Shown: positions 16,371 to 26,165, numbered from the stretch's first letter. The stretch: 64,000 nt of DNA from Acidobacteriota bacterium (GCA_021806005.1 JAJZDM010000003.1:1-64000); one strand, 5' to 3'. Program-made: numbers and translations. The notes: generated by a model not told the origin, from the sequence alone.

Positions 16371-17762
16371 TTACAGGTGGTACGCTTTCTTCACCAGCCC
16401 ATAGGTCAGCGCATGGGCCAACTCCACGGCCTCGTCCTCATCCAGTCGATGGTCAGTGACCAGCCGCGCCAGAAAGCCGCAGTCCATCCGGCGCGCCACA
16501 TCATGCCTTGCCGGAATCGACAAAAATGCCCTCGTATCATCATTGAAGCCGACCGTATTGTAGAAACCCGCCGTCTCTGTCACCGCCTCCCGGAAGCGCA
16601 CCATCCCCTCCGGGCTGTCGTAGAACCACCACGGTGGGCCCAGCTTCAGACAGGGATAGTGTCCGGCCAGCGGCGCCAACTCCCGGCTATAGGTGCTCTC
16701 ATCCAGGGTAAACAGGATCACGCTCAACCCGGGCTCGTTCCCAAAGGCATCCAGCAGCGGGCGAAGCGCCTGCACATAGTTGGTCGGCGACGGGATGTCG
16801 GCTCCCGTATCCCGCCCGAAGCGCTCAAATATCCTGCGATTGTGGTTGCGTACGCTGCCCGGATGGATCTGCATCACCAGCCCGTCCTCCAGGCTCATCC
16901 GCGCCATCTCCGTCAGCATCTGCGCCCGAAACAACTCCTGCCGGGCTGGATCGGCGCCCCCGCGCAGCACCTCACGAAACAGGGACTCCGCCTCTGCCGG
17001 GGAAAGGTCTGCCGTCTGCGCCGTCGGATGCCCATGATCGGTGGCCGTGCATCCCAGGGCACGAAACCGTTCCCGGGCGGCTCGCAGCGCTTTGAGGTAT
17101 CCGGCCCAGGTCGAAGTATCGCCTCCGGTCAGACCACCTAACTTCTCAATGTTGCCGGCGAAACCCTTGAACTCCGGGTCCACCACGGAGTCGGGACGGA
17201 ACGTCGGGATGATCCGCGCCTTCCATCCCGACGCCTGAATCGCCTTGTGAGCCTCAAGCGAGTCGAGTGGGGAGTCCGTCGTGGCCAGCACTTCGATCTG
17301 AAAGCGCTCATAGAGAGCACGGGGCAGAAACTCCGGCGTCTTCAGCTTGGCGGAGATCACATCGTAGTACAGGTCGGCAGTCTTCTCCGACAGGCGCTCC
17401 TCCAGTCCGAACAACTCCTGGAAGCAGAAATCCAGCCATGTGCGCGTCGGCGTGCCGCGGAAAAGGTAGTAATGACTGGCGAATATCCTCCATACCTTGC
17501 GCGCGTCCTTGATCTCCGCCTGCCCGATCTCGAGATCCTCCATCGACACACCCTGGCTGTAGAGCATGCGATAGACATAGTGATCGGGCTGCACAAACAG
17601 CTTCGCCGGATCAGGGAAGGACTGGTTGCCGGCGAACCACTCCGCCTGCGTATGTCCGTGCGGACTGACGATGGGCAACCCTCGAACCTGTTCATACAGC
17701 GCCTTGGCGATGGCCCGCGTGCTGGGCTCTGCAGGGAAAAGACGGTCTTCATGAATCAACAT
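16371..17762 (-). CDS. uxaC: Glucuronate isomerase (uronate isomerase)
   Basis: Cytoplasmic amidohydrolase-fold enzyme that isomerises glucuronate to fructuronate and galacturonate to tagaturonate, the first step of hexuronate breakdown. The 463-residue product shows VSPHGHTQAEWF (metal His pair, about 33), ATTDSPLDSLEAHKAI, ARIIPTFRPDSVVDPE, MQIHPGSVRNHN, SVILFTLDESTYSRELAPLAGHYPCLKLGPPWWF and FNDDTRAFLSIPARHDVARR. All are typical of UxaC. No other hexuronate gene is adjacent, but a GH28 pectinase and a FadR-type regulator occur about 23 kb away. Confidence 0.95.
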   Translation of the reverse strand: MLIHEDRLFPAEPSTRAIAKALYEQVRGLPIVSPHGHTQAEWFAGNQSFPDPAKLFVQPDHYVYRMLYSQGVSMEDLEIGQAEIKDARKVWRIFASHYYLFRGTPTRTWLDFCFQELFGLEERLSEKTADLYYDVISAKLKTPEFLPRALYERFQIEVLATTDSPLDSLEAHKAIQASGWKARIIPTFRPDSVVDPEFKGFAGNIEKLGGLTGGDTSTWAGYLKALRAARERFRALGCTATDHGHPTAQTADLSPAEAESLFREVLRGGADPARQELFRAQMLTEMARMSLEDGLVMQIHPGSVRNHNRRIFERFGRDTGADIPSPTNYVQALRPLLDAFGNEPGLSVILFTLDESTYSRELAPLAGHYPCLKLGPPWWFYDSPEGMVRFREAVTETAGFYNTVGFNDDTRAFLSIPARHDVARRMDCGFLARLVTDHRLDEDEAVELAHALTYGLVKKAYHL

Positions 17763-18111
17763 AGCCGGTTACGCTCTCTTTCCGAGATGGCCACCCAAAA
17801 GTGAAGTTACCTGCTGCGTGGTCTGAACACTTGATGGCAACAACGAAGTATAAACAAATTCAAAAGGAAAATGCCAGTCCGAACATCTCCTTCCGCCGTC
17901 CAGACCTTCGAGCCGTCTCCCCTCAGACGCTCGCCACCGGCCTCGGCCCTTACCCATCCGCATCGTATCCGGAACGCACCGCTCTGCAGACAGAGCGCGA
18001 ACTCTTCACGGCTGGGTTTGGCTTTGAGGTCCGGAAAAGCCTCCCGGGTAGCGAACCAGGGAGCGGAGGAGAAGGCAGCTTCAGCCATAACCATCTGAAC
18101 AAGCACTCACC
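17763..18111. other. Intergenic region upstream of uxaC
   Basis: About 350 bases between the uxaC start and the end of the sigma-factor gene. A minus-strand frame (about 17807-18094, beginning MVMAEAAFSSAPWF) could encode some 95 residues, but it has no recognisable domain or clear ribosome binding site, so it is not called. The stretch probably holds the uxaC promoter. Confidence 0.4.
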
Positions 18112-19047
18112 TCAGGCTGGAGAAGACCGGGCGCCATCCGCACGCTGGTCCACCATCCTCAGATACTCCTGGGTCAAAAGCAGGCGAAGCGTCCGGTGCG
18201 TCTCCGGCGCGCAGGGTGACTCCATGGACCGGCAACGATCGATCGCCCGACGCAGATCGCCAAGGAACGCAACGCATGGCTGGCAGCCCTCGATGTGCTC
18301 CCGTATCTGCTCACAGCCCTGGTCTGCGACCCGTCCATCCATATACTCGGAGAGGTTGGCGAAGATCTCCTGACACGCTCCAGAAGGTTCGCGCAACCTG
18401 CCCGGCTTCTTCCTTCGACCGCCCCGGCCCTCCTGAGCTGCCAGATCGGTTTGAACGGCGCCCTCGGTACCCCTCCGCTCCTCCGCTGCAAGAATCTTTC
18501 TGACATAAAGCCTGGCGCGATGCAGCCTTACCCGAACGGTTCCCTGGCTCACGCCCAACACCTGGGCAATCTGCTCCGTATCCAGATCCTCCATGTCATG
18601 CAGCACCAGCACCAGCCGGTAGGGTGGCGGCAGGGTCAGCACAGTCTCCTGCAGTCGCTGATTCTGTTCGGCTTTGGAGAGCAGCGTCTCGGCGTCGGGG
18701 GTTGGATCCTTGAGCAACTGGCTCAACTCCGACTCTGCCGGGGTAAGTTCGCTCAGAGACAGCATCTGTGCGGGTGCATAACTACCCTTCCGCCTCATCC
18801 TCCAGCAACGATTGCGCGCCACCCGGTACAGCCACACAGCCAGGGCCTTGGGCTCACTGATCTTGGCCAGATGGGGCAGGGAGCGCACAAACACCTCCTG
18901 CGCTGTGTCCTCAGCATCCTCGGCGTGTCCGCACACCTTCATGCTGAAGGCATACACCGTGTTCTGCAGCAGTTCCAGCGCCTCGTTCACCGCGGCGACA
19001 TCCCTTTGCTGCAGCAGTTCAGTTGCTCGTATCAGTTCCGGACGCAT
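18112..19047 (-). CDS. ECF sigma factor with C-terminal zf-HC2 (anti-sigma-like) zinc finger
   Basis: A 311-residue fusion. Sigma region 2 (about 15-85) has DAEDTAQEVFVRSLPHL and LAVWLYRVARNRCWRMRRK. Sigma region 4 (about 135-190) has LPPPYRLVLVLHDMEDLDTEQIAQ and SQGTVRVRLHRARLYVRK. A basic Gly/Arg linker leads to a zinc-finger module with Cys225, then His251-x3-Cys255-x2-Cys258, the pattern of zf-HC2 anti-sigma domains. The fusion suggests that sigma activity is held in check in cis, possibly by a redox or metal signal. ATG 19047 is preferred because GGGAGA lies four bases upstream; ATG 19116 is an alternative. It follows cydAB in the same direction. Confidence 0.85.
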   Translation of the reverse strand: MRPELIRATELLQQRDVAAVNEALELLQNTVYAFSMKVCGHAEDAEDTAQEVFVRSLPHLAKISEPKALAVWLYRVARNRCWRMRRKGSYAPAQMLSLSELTPAESELSQLLKDPTPDAETLLSKAEQNQRLQETVLTLPPPYRLVLVLHDMEDLDTEQIAQVLGVSQGTVRVRLHRARLYVRKILAAEERRGTEGAVQTDLAAQEGRGGRRKKPGRLREPSGACQEIFANLSEYMDGRVADQGCEQIREHIEGCQPCVAFLGDLRRAIDRCRSMESPCAPETHRTLRLLLTQEYLRMVDQRADGARSSPA

Positions 19048-19432
19048 CGATCTCCCGTAGGCCCGCCGTACTTCCCTGCCGCACTTCAGGCTCAAGTACG
19101 GCCATGCTTCCATCATACGGCTGAGGCTCTCCGCCGATCATCGCGGCCCAGGGCTCGCTGCGGACACCCGGGAGCAGCCGCGGGTTGCCATCCGCGGGAA
19201 CCAGCTCAGAGAGTTTCTGAAACACTCCCCTGGGCGACTGGGTTAAGAAAAGAGACCAGTTGGGACCGCCAGCCATCTCCTCAACGCCGCTAAGCCTGAG
19301 ATGCAGGCGATTCTCTTTTGATTCTCGCGTCTCCCCTTCAGAGAGCCCTGAGCAACCGGAAACACCATGCCCCAACCGATGCGCAGCCCCCTTCACGCTC
19401 AGCCAGAAACCCGCCACACTCCTAATGTCCAT
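19019..19432 (-). CDS. Possible small protein between cydB and the sigma factor
   Basis: An open frame of 137 codons begins at an ATG (19432) that overlaps the cydB stop by 11 bases and ends 29 bases inside the sigma-factor gene, geometry that suits translational coupling. The product contains RLHLRLSGVEEMAGGPNWSL and PRLLPGVRSEPWAAMIGGEP but no domain or membrane segment I recognise. It may be chance coding in GC-rich DNA. It is listed as a candidate only, because otherwise about 370 bases within a tight gene series would be empty. Confidence 0.3.
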   Translation of the reverse strand: MDIRSVAGFWLSVKGAAHRLGHGVSGCSGLSEGETRESKENRLHLRLSGVEEMAGGPNWSLFLTQSPRGVFQKLSELVPADGNPRLLPGVRSEPWAAMIGGEPQPYDGSMAVLEPEVRQGSTAGLREIDASGTDTSN

Positions 19433-20468
19433 ACGTACTGGAGTAGCGCGAAACTTTGCCGCGGAACATCCAGTACACGATGGAGAAGTACATGACCGCC
19501 AGCAGGATTCCAAACAGCCACCAGGCCAGCCCCACCCTCTGGCTGTGCGGTCCCACAATTGAATTCGCAATGGTCAGGGACTCCACCAGGGGATTGGTGG
19601 AGGGCAAGAGCACAGGATAGAGCCCGACCGCCGCACCGCACAGCATCGCAATCAGATAGGCACAGGAGGAAAAGAAGGCTTGTACCTCCGCACCCTTGCG
19701 AATCGCCATCAGCATGGTTATCAGGCTCACCGCAACCACCGCCGGAGCAAGGAAGGCGGCAGGGTGCCCATGAAAGTTCTGCAGCGAATCCGGTCTAGCC
19801 AACACCGTCGCAGGAACGGCGAGCAAGGTTGCAGCGGTCACCACCGGCCATAACCATCCCGCGGCGACACGCGCCCTCCGCTGAAGATCCCCCTCCGTCT
19901 TGAGCACCAGGTAGAGCGCCCCATGCAGCGCCAGCGCCAGCAGCGCGATCACGCCGCCGATGACCGTATACCAATCCAGAATTCCGGGATTCGCGCCGGT
20001 TCGCCAGTTGGTCCACAAGGGCAGAAAGAAGGAGTGATCCGGCCCCATGGGAACCCCACGCAATACATTGGCCAGCGCCGCTCCGAAGAAGATCGCCAGC
20101 AGCGCGCTGGAGAAGAACAGCAACCCATCAAAGAAGCTGCGCCACAGTGGATCGTCAAAGTGCATGCGCAGTTCAACGGAGACTCCGCGCAGCACCAGTA
20201 GCCACAGGACTATGACCAGCGGCAGATAGAAGCCGCTGAAGGACGAGGCGTATACCTGCGGAAAGGCGAAGAACAGGGTTCCACCGCCAGCCAACAGCCA
20301 TACTTCGTTGCCATCCCAGACCGGGCCTATCGCCCGAATTCCCTGCTGCCGCTCGTCCTCGGTCCTGGCCACAAACAGCAGAAGCGTACCCACGCCCAGG
20401 TCAAATCCATCCAGCACGACATAGGCGGCCAACATCACCGCCACGATCCAGTACCACAAGGTTGCCAT
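19422..20468 (-). CDS. cydB: Cytochrome d ubiquinol oxidase subunit II
   Basis: Integral membrane subunit of the bd-type quinol oxidase, partner of CydA. The 348 residues form about eight to nine hydrophobic helices. Signatures include YVVLDGFDLGVGTLLLFVAR near the N-terminus, IGPVWDGNEVWLLAGGGTLFFAFP, the conserved LPLVIVLWLLVLRGVSVELR and WWLFGILLAVMYFSIVY near the end. It lies 49 nt after cydA in the same direction. The bd oxidase gives high-affinity oxygen reduction under low oxygen. No cydX-like mini-gene was clearly seen, although the small candidate frame at its 3' end is of interest. Confidence 0.95.
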   Translation of the reverse strand: MATLWYWIVAVMLAAYVVLDGFDLGVGTLLLFVARTEDERQQGIRAIGPVWDGNEVWLLAGGGTLFFAFPQVYASSFSGFYLPLVIVLWLLVLRGVSVELRMHFDDPLWRSFFDGLLFFSSALLAIFFGAALANVLRGVPMGPDHSFFLPLWTNWRTGANPGILDWYTVIGGVIALLALALHGALYLVLKTEGDLQRRARVAAGWLWPVVTAATLLAVPATVLARPDSLQNFHGHPAAFLAPAVVAVSLITMLMAIRKGAEVQAFFSSCAYLIAMLCGAAVGLYPVLLPSTNPLVESLTIANSIVGPHSQRVGLAWWLFGILLAVMYFSIVYWMFRGKVSRYSSTYGH

Positions 20469-20517
20469 CCTGACCCTCCTCCGCGTTGCTCTCTGTGCCT
20501 TGGCTGCTCAGGGCTGC

Positions 20518-21858
20518 TTAATGCCCCTCAGCCGGTTCCGTGTGCGTATCAAGACCATCTTCGATGATGCGGTATACCAGCAGGATCCACAGAATGGAAA
20601 GCACCGCATACATCCCCATGAATCCCAGCAGGGTAAACAAGGTCGTCCCCGCGCCTACCTGCTGCGAGTATCCACTCGCGGTGCGGATCAGGTTGTAGAC
20701 CAGCCAAGGCTGCCTCCCAATCTCCGCGGTCATCCATCCCGCGATGTTGGCGATGTACGGCAGCGGGAAACTGAGCAACAGCGGCCACAACATCCAGCGC
20801 GTGGTAAAGAGTCTGCCCCGCCACAGCAGCCAGGCCGCGCCGCCCATCAGCAGCACAAAGTACGTTCCCAGCCCTGCCATGATGTGATAGGCGTAAAACA
20901 ACAGAGGAAGCGTGGTGGGCCACAGGTCCTTGGGATAGGCATCCAGCCCATTGACCTCTGCGGCCGTGGTCCCGTAGATCAAAAAGCTGAGCACTTTATT
21001 CACAGCGATGGGGTTATCAATGGTTTGTTGCTCCATGTTGGGTTGCCCCATCAGCACAATCGGAGCCCCTTTCTCCGTGTGGAACAGGCCCTCCATGGCC
21101 GCAATGGCGATCGGTTGATGCCGGGCTGTGTACTTGCCGTGCAGATCGCCCGTCGGAAAGATCTGCACGATGCTGGCAATCACTCCCGAGGTCACGCCCA
21201 GGCGAAGAAAGATCCTGCCCATCTCGCTCTTCCCATCGCGCAGCAAATACAGCGCACCCACAGCGGACATCACAAACGCCCCGGTCACCACCGCCCCACA
21301 CTCATTGTGCGCATACTGCAGCCAGGCCCAGGGATTCATCATCAACCCCCAGAAGCTGGTCACCTGGTAGGTTCCATCCGGCATCAACTGGTACGCCACC
21401 GGGTGCTGCATCCAGGCATCGGTCACAATGATGAAGAAGCCGGAGATCCAGGATCCCAGAAAGACCAGGAAAGCCGCACCCCAGTGCGCCAAACGCGAGA
21501 GCCGCCTCTCGCCAAAGAGAAACATCCCCAGAAAGGCTGACTCCAGAAAGAAGGAAAACACCCCTTCCATCGCCAGCGGCTGCCCAATGATTCCCCCTAC
21601 CTGCCGGGAGAACTGTGACCAGTTGGTGCCAAACTGAAACTCCATCGGGATGCCGGTCACCACACCCAGCAGAAAGTTCACCGCGAAGATCTTGGCCCAG
21701 AAACGCGCCGCATCGTCGTACTGGCCGTTTTTCGTACGCAGCGCCATGGTCTTCAAGATCACGATCAAGAGCGCCAGCCCCATCGTCAGTTGCGGAAACA
21801 GATAATGAAAGGTAATAGTGAATGCGAATTGAAGCCGGTGCATCGTCAACGCGTCCAT
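20518..21858 (-). CDS. cydA: Cytochrome d ubiquinol oxidase subunit I
   Basis: Haem-bearing membrane subunit that oxidises quinol. MDALTMHRLQFAFTITFHYLFPQLTMG at the start carries the conserved axial His. Further marks are FGTNWSQFSRQVGGIIGQPLAMEGVFSFFLESAFLG, the Q-loop region around PTGDLHGKY and QPIAIAAMEGLFHT, and GWMTAEIGRQPWLVYNLIRTASG near the end. The 446-residue length implies the short Q-loop type. ATG 21858 is used because the preceding in-frame residues (to 21912) are not conserved and AGGGAG lies upstream. The gene starts the cydAB unit, which the sigma-factor gene follows. Confidence 0.95.
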   Translation of the reverse strand: MDALTMHRLQFAFTITFHYLFPQLTMGLALLIVILKTMALRTKNGQYDDAARFWAKIFAVNFLLGVVTGIPMEFQFGTNWSQFSRQVGGIIGQPLAMEGVFSFFLESAFLGMFLFGERRLSRLAHWGAAFLVFLGSWISGFFIIVTDAWMQHPVAYQLMPDGTYQVTSFWGLMMNPWAWLQYAHNECGAVVTGAFVMSAVGALYLLRDGKSEMGRIFLRLGVTSGVIASIVQIFPTGDLHGKYTARHQPIAIAAMEGLFHTEKGAPIVLMGQPNMEQQTIDNPIAVNKVLSFLIYGTTAAEVNGLDAYPKDLWPTTLPLLFYAYHIMAGLGTYFVLLMGGAAWLLWRGRLFTTRWMLWPLLLSFPLPYIANIAGWMTAEIGRQPWLVYNLIRTASGYSQQVGAGTTLFTLLGFMGMYAVLSILWILLVYRIIEDGLDTHTEPAEGH

Positions 21859-22230
21859 CGATCGCTCCCTTGGCCCTAAGAATACTCCAGTTCTTTTGGG
21901 CCGCTGGACCACATCTCACTCATTCTGCACATGAATTTCCTCACAATCCGCGATTCGCATCCGCAGCCTCCGCCTCCCGGATATCTACCGTTACGGCTCT
22001 CTGATCCCCAAACACTGCGATCACATTCCGATTCCGGCCAAAGATGCTCTATACTGTCTCGCAACCACCAGGCGCACTGCAGCAATGCACCACTCTCACG
22101 CCTCCAGCTCCGATCCGGCATGGAGGCGGCAAAATCCGATTATCGTAATCCATTTCGACCGACGATCCCTCACCACGGCGCCAACGAGCTACATTCCCTC
22201 CGATAATCCAGATTCAGGAGCGCAGCATCG
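21859..22230. other. Divergent intergenic region cydA / tricorn-type protease
   Basis: About 370 bases between divergent starts. I see no coding sequence, RNA fold or convincing operator. It presumably contains the promoters of cydAB and of the protease gene. Confidence 0.5.
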
Positions 22231-25200
22231 ATGCTCACCGTAAACAGACGCCTCATGAGACCGCTGCACCTTCCTGGGCGAGTCTTCGCCTTCACGCTGC
22301 TGGCTACCGGCATGATCTCCAGCGGAACGCTTGCAGCCTCTCCGGTTTCTACCAGCACAATAGCGCCTTCAGCATCTGCCGGCAGCCCATCCACGGGCCG
22401 CACGGGCTACTATCGCTATCCCGCCCTGCACGGCGAAACCCTCATCTTCACCTCGGAGGGCGATCTGTGGTCGGTAAACCTTCATGGTGGCCTGGCCAGC
22501 CGTCTGACCTCCGCTCCGGGTAGAGAGACGATGGCCAGCATCTCACCAGACGGCGAAACGGTAGCCTTTCGCGCCCAGTACGAGGGCCCCACCGACGTTT
22601 ACACCATGCCGATCCACGGCGGGATCCCCCAGCGCCGCACCTGGAGCGGGGTAGCGATCCCCGAGGGCTGGACCCCGGACGGCCGCCTGATGATCAGCAC
22701 CACTCGTTACTCCATGCTGTCCAGGCCGCGTCTGGTTCTGGTGGGAGATAAAGGCCAGACCGATATCGTCCACCTGGCGGGCGTCGCCCAAGCCGCCTAC
22801 TTTCCCGATGGCCAAACTCTGGTCTTCACCCGCTGGTACAAGCAACCCAGCAACACCCGGCGATACAAAGGCGGTACGGCGGAGAGCCTATGGAGCTACA
22901 ACGGTCACGGAGAGGCGGTTCCTCTCACAGCCGATTACGCCGGCACGTCGGACAATCCGATGATCTGGAACAACCGCATCTACTTTCGCTCCGATCGCAA
23001 CGGCGTCATGAACATCTACTCCATGGATCCGCACGGCCACGACATCCGTCAAGAGTCGCACCAGCGTTTCTTTGATATCGAGAGCGCCTCGCTCTCCAAT
23101 GGCCGCATCGTCTACTCCTGCGCCGGCGCTGTGTGGTTGCTGGACCTCAAACAGGGCGGTGAGTCCGTGGTTCCGATTACCCTGCTCTCCGACTTCGACC
23201 AACTCCAGACCCGCTGGATAACATCGCCGCAGAAGTATCTCAGTGCCGTTCACATCGCGCCGGACGGGGACAGTGCTGTCTTTACCGCACGCGGTGAGGT
23301 CTTCCGCGTCCCGGCCAAAACCGGCCGCATCGTCAAGATTGCCGCCGGAGCGGAGGACCGCTACTTCAGCGCGCGCTTTCTTCCCGATGGCAAAAGCGTC
23401 CTTGCCCTCTCTACCGCAACCGGGGAGACTGAGTTCTGGAAGTATCCAGCCAACGGACTCGGCACGCCGGAGCAGTGGACGCACGACTCCCGGATTCTGA
23501 TCTGGGATGGCATCCCCTCGCCCGATGGTCATTGGCTGGCCTACTTCGACAAGAACCATATCCTCTGGCTTTACAACATCAGCACCAAAACCGCCAGGCA
23601 GATCGCCCAAAGCCCCTCCGATGACTTCAGCGATCTCTCCTGGTCCCCGGACAGCCAGTGGCTGGCCTACGTGGAGTCCGCACCCAATCTCTTCGATCAG
23701 ATTCACCTGCTCCAGGCCGCCACCGGAGCGATTCACACCATCACCTCAGACCGCTATAACAGTGACAGCCCCGCCTGGAGCAGCGACGGAAAGTGGATCT
23801 ACTTCCTCTCCGACCGCATGCTGAAGACCACGGTCAACTCACCCTGGGGCTCGCGCCAACCCTCTCCGCACTTCGATCGCTCCGAACAGATCTACCAGCT
23901 CGCCCTCACCCCCGACCTTCGCTCGCCCTTTCTCCCCTCCGATGAACTCCATCCCGATGACGCGGACCAGACGGCCAACGCCGCCACAAAGCCCTCCGAG
24001 ATCGCAGCCACTGCAAAGCCGGTCACTGCAAAGCCCAACCCGGTGAAGATCGAATTCACGGATCTCTCCTCGCGCCTGGCGAAGGTTCCAGTTCCAGCCG
24101 GAAACTACCGCAATCTTCAGCTCACCGACAAGCGCCTATGCTGGCTCAACTCCAGCGAGGACGCCGACGCCAAACCCAGCCTCCAGTGTCTTGACATCGC
24201 CAACCATGGCGACCCTGTCTCTACGCTCATCTCCGATGTCCACCGCTTCGAGATCTCCGCGAACCGGAAGAAGATGCTGGTTGCCATCGGCGAGAAGTTC
24301 TACATCTTTGACTCTGACGTCAAGACCGCAGCGCTCAAGGATCCGAAGGACATGGCTAGAAAGGCGATCAACCTCTCCCACTGGACCTTCTCCACCAACC
24401 CGCGCGAGGAGTTCCGAGGCATCTTTCTCGACGCCTGGCGGCTGGAACGCGATTACTTTTACGACCCCAACATGCAGGGCGTTGACTGGGACGCCATGCG
24501 GCAGCGATATCTGCCACTCGTTGACAGAGTCTCCGACCGCGAAGAACTCAACGACGTGATCGCCCAGATGGTCGGCGAACTCTCGGCGTTGCACACCTTC
24601 GTTCATGGGGGTGATGCTCGCAAGCCCGATGAGGAGATCGATGTCGCCACGCTTGGCGCCGAGCTGCGGCGCGACGAGAAGGCTGGCGGTGACGTCGTTG
24701 AACATGTCTATTTGCACGACCCGGACCTGCCCAGCCAGGCGCCGCCACTGGCCCGCCCGGAGTCCCTGGTGCGCGATGGTGAAGTGATCGTCAGCATCGA
24801 CGATCATAGTGTTCTGGACGTCCCTGACGAACGCGTCCTGCTGCGCGGTAAAGCCGGAACCCAGGTGATACTGAGCGTCAGATCCAGCAGTGGCGCGATG
24901 CGCAACGTGCTGGCGACTCCCATCACTGCGAGCGAAGACGCCAAACTTCGCTACGCCGAGTGGGAGTACACCCGGCGCCTCAAGGTGGATGCCGCATCCC
25001 ACGGCAGCATCGGCTATGTGCATCTTCGGGCGATGGGCCCCGACGATATCAATCAATGGGCGCGTGACTTCTATCCCGTCTTCAATCGCCAGGGCCTGAT
25101 CATCGATGTCCGCCACAACCGCGGCGGCAACATTGATTCATGGCTGCTCTCAACGCTGCTGCGCAAGGCCTGGTTCTACTGGCAGCCAAGAGCCGGCGAG

Positions 25201-25623
25201 CCCATGTGGAATATGCAGGACGCCTTTCGCGGCCACATCGTCGTTCTCTGTGACGAGTTCACGGCCTCGGACGGCGAGGCCTTCACCGAAGGCTTCAAGC
25301 GCCTGCATCTGGGCAAGGTGATCGGCACCCGCACCTGGGGCGGGGAGATATGGCTCAGCGCCAACGACTTTGAAGAGGATGGCGGTATCGCCACGGCTGC
25401 CGAGATGGGCGTCTACGGCGCACACGGCAAAAACTGGCTCATCGAAGGCCATGGCGTTGATCCGGACATCGTCTCCGATGACCTTCCCCATGCCACCTTT
25501 GAGGGCTCGGATGCGCAACTGCAAGCTGCCATTGAACTGCTTCAGCAGGAGATCAAGGCAGCCCCCAACCCCGTCCCGCCGCATCCACCGTACCCGAACA
25601 AATCCTTCCAGTACAAGCAGTAG
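22231..25623 (+). CDS. Tricorn-type S41 peptidase with beta-propeller domains
   Basis: Exported self-compartmentalising-type protease of 1130 residues. The N-terminus has a signal segment (GRVFAFTLLATGMISSGTLAAS). Repeated WD40/PD40-like propeller blades follow to about residue 700 (examples: ASISPDGETVAFRAQYEGPTD, LSWSPDSQWLAYVES, PAWSSDGKWIYFLSDR). The C-terminal part has a tricorn core region, a PDZ-like segment (about 850-900) and the S41 domain. Candidate catalytic residues are His788 in GELSALHTF, Ser1013 with Asp1014 in DEFTASDGEAF, and Glu in TWGGEIW. It likely degrades peptides in the periplasm. A terminator-like hairpin follows. A broken relic of a related C-terminus lies at 30541-30779. 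Confidence 0.9.
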   Translation: MLTVNRRLMRPLHLPGRVFAFTLLATGMISSGTLAASPVSTSTIAPSASAGSPSTGRTGYYRYPALHGETLIFTSEGDLWSVNLHGGLASRLTSAPGRETMASISPDGETVAFRAQYEGPTDVYTMPIHGGIPQRRTWSGVAIPEGWTPDGRLMISTTRYSMLSRPRLVLVGDKGQTDIVHLAGVAQAAYFPDGQTLVFTRWYKQPSNTRRYKGGTAESLWSYNGHGEAVPLTADYAGTSDNPMIWNNRIYFRSDRNGVMNIYSMDPHGHDIRQESHQRFFDIESASLSNGRIVYSCAGAVWLLDLKQGGESVVPITLLSDFDQLQTRWITSPQKYLSAVHIAPDGDSAVFTARGEVFRVPAKTGRIVKIAAGAEDRYFSARFLPDGKSVLALSTATGETEFWKYPANGLGTPEQWTHDSRILIWDGIPSPDGHWLAYFDKNHILWLYNISTKTARQIAQSPSDDFSDLSWSPDSQWLAYVESAPNLFDQIHLLQAATGAIHTITSDRYNSDSPAWSSDGKWIYFLSDRMLKTTVNSPWGSRQPSPHFDRSEQIYQLALTPDLRSPFLPSDELHPDDADQTANAATKPSEIAATAKPVTAKPNPVKIEFTDLSSRLAKVPVPAGNYRNLQLTDKRLCWLNSSEDADAKPSLQCLDIANHGDPVSTLISDVHRFEISANRKKMLVAIGEKFYIFDSDVKTAALKDPKDMARKAINLSHWTFSTNPREEFRGIFLDAWRLERDYFYDPNMQGVDWDAMRQRYLPLVDRVSDREELNDVIAQMVGELSALHTFVHGGDARKPDEEIDVATLGAELRRDEKAGGDVVEHVYLHDPDLPSQAPPLARPESLVRDGEVIVSIDDHSVLDVPDERVLLRGKAGTQVILSVRSSSGAMRNVLATPITASEDAKLRYAEWEYTRRLKVDAASHGSIGYVHLRAMGPDDINQWARDFYPVFNRQGLIIDVRHNRGGNIDSWLLSTLLRKAWFYWQPRAGEPMWNMQDAFRGHIVVLCDEFTASDGEAFTEGFKRLHLGKVIGTRTWGGEIWLSANDFEEDGGIATAAEMGVYGAHGKNWLIEGHGVDPDIVSDDLPHATFEGSDAQLQAAIELLQQEIKAAPNPVPPHPPYPNKSFQYKQ

Positions 25624-25665
25624 CCAGCGCGAGCGCCTCACAACTGGTTCCGGCCATTCCGGCAA

Positions 25666-25695
25666 GAAAGCCTCCGCGTCGGCTACGGGGCTTTC
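25666..25695 (+). terminator. Terminator-like hairpin after the tricorn-type protease
   Basis: GAAAGCC (25666-25672) pairs with GGCTTTC (25689-25695) around a GC-rich 16-nt loop. It lies 42 bases after the protease stop. The AAAGCC...GGCTTT form is typical of intrinsic terminators, though only a short T-rich end is present. Confidence 0.5.
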
Positions 25696-26165
25696 GTGTG
25701 GACCGGGCGTCTTTCGCACCGACCAGAGTCTCTCTCATCACCAGGGAGCATCTCTGGCTATCAAGATGACCTTCTCATCACGAAGGAGCATTTGATACGA
25801 GAGTAGGTTCTATAAAAGGAGGTTGTCGAGTGCCCCACGTATCGCCTTACGAAATAGTGCGTTTGCAGGATCTCCCACCCACCTGCGGATTCTATTTTCA
25901 CTGGAAAGCATGGAAAACGAGGAAACTGTTTTCGGCCCTTCCCACACACCTTGGAAATCGATCAAACCGATTTCCACATTCCCACCGCCACGGCCACCAC
26001 GAGATGAATTAATCTCTCAAAACCGGTCCACTATGGGATATGCATTCTGAGGGCAAGGTTACCATACGCATGCTCGTTGATTCCGCTTCTTCGCTGACGT
26101 TGAACCCCGTCGTGATCGAAGACCCTCATCTGCCTAAGGGCAAAACGAACCAAAGGAACCTGCCA
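25696..26165. other. Intergenic region with a drop in GC
   Basis: About 470 bases between the terminator and the preferred start of the hydrolase. From about 25780 the sequence becomes visibly more A/T-rich, continuing into the hydrolase gene. No RNA gene or repeat was recognised; short frames here lack coding features. Confidence 0.45.

Noticed and set aside
17807..18106. Small gene downstream of the sigma factor
   Set aside because: An open frame exists, but it lacks a domain, a good ribosome binding site and protein-like composition at its end.
25830..26012. Short frame before the hydrolase
   Set aside because: It starts with GTG, has no motif and is confined to A/T-rich intergenic sequence.
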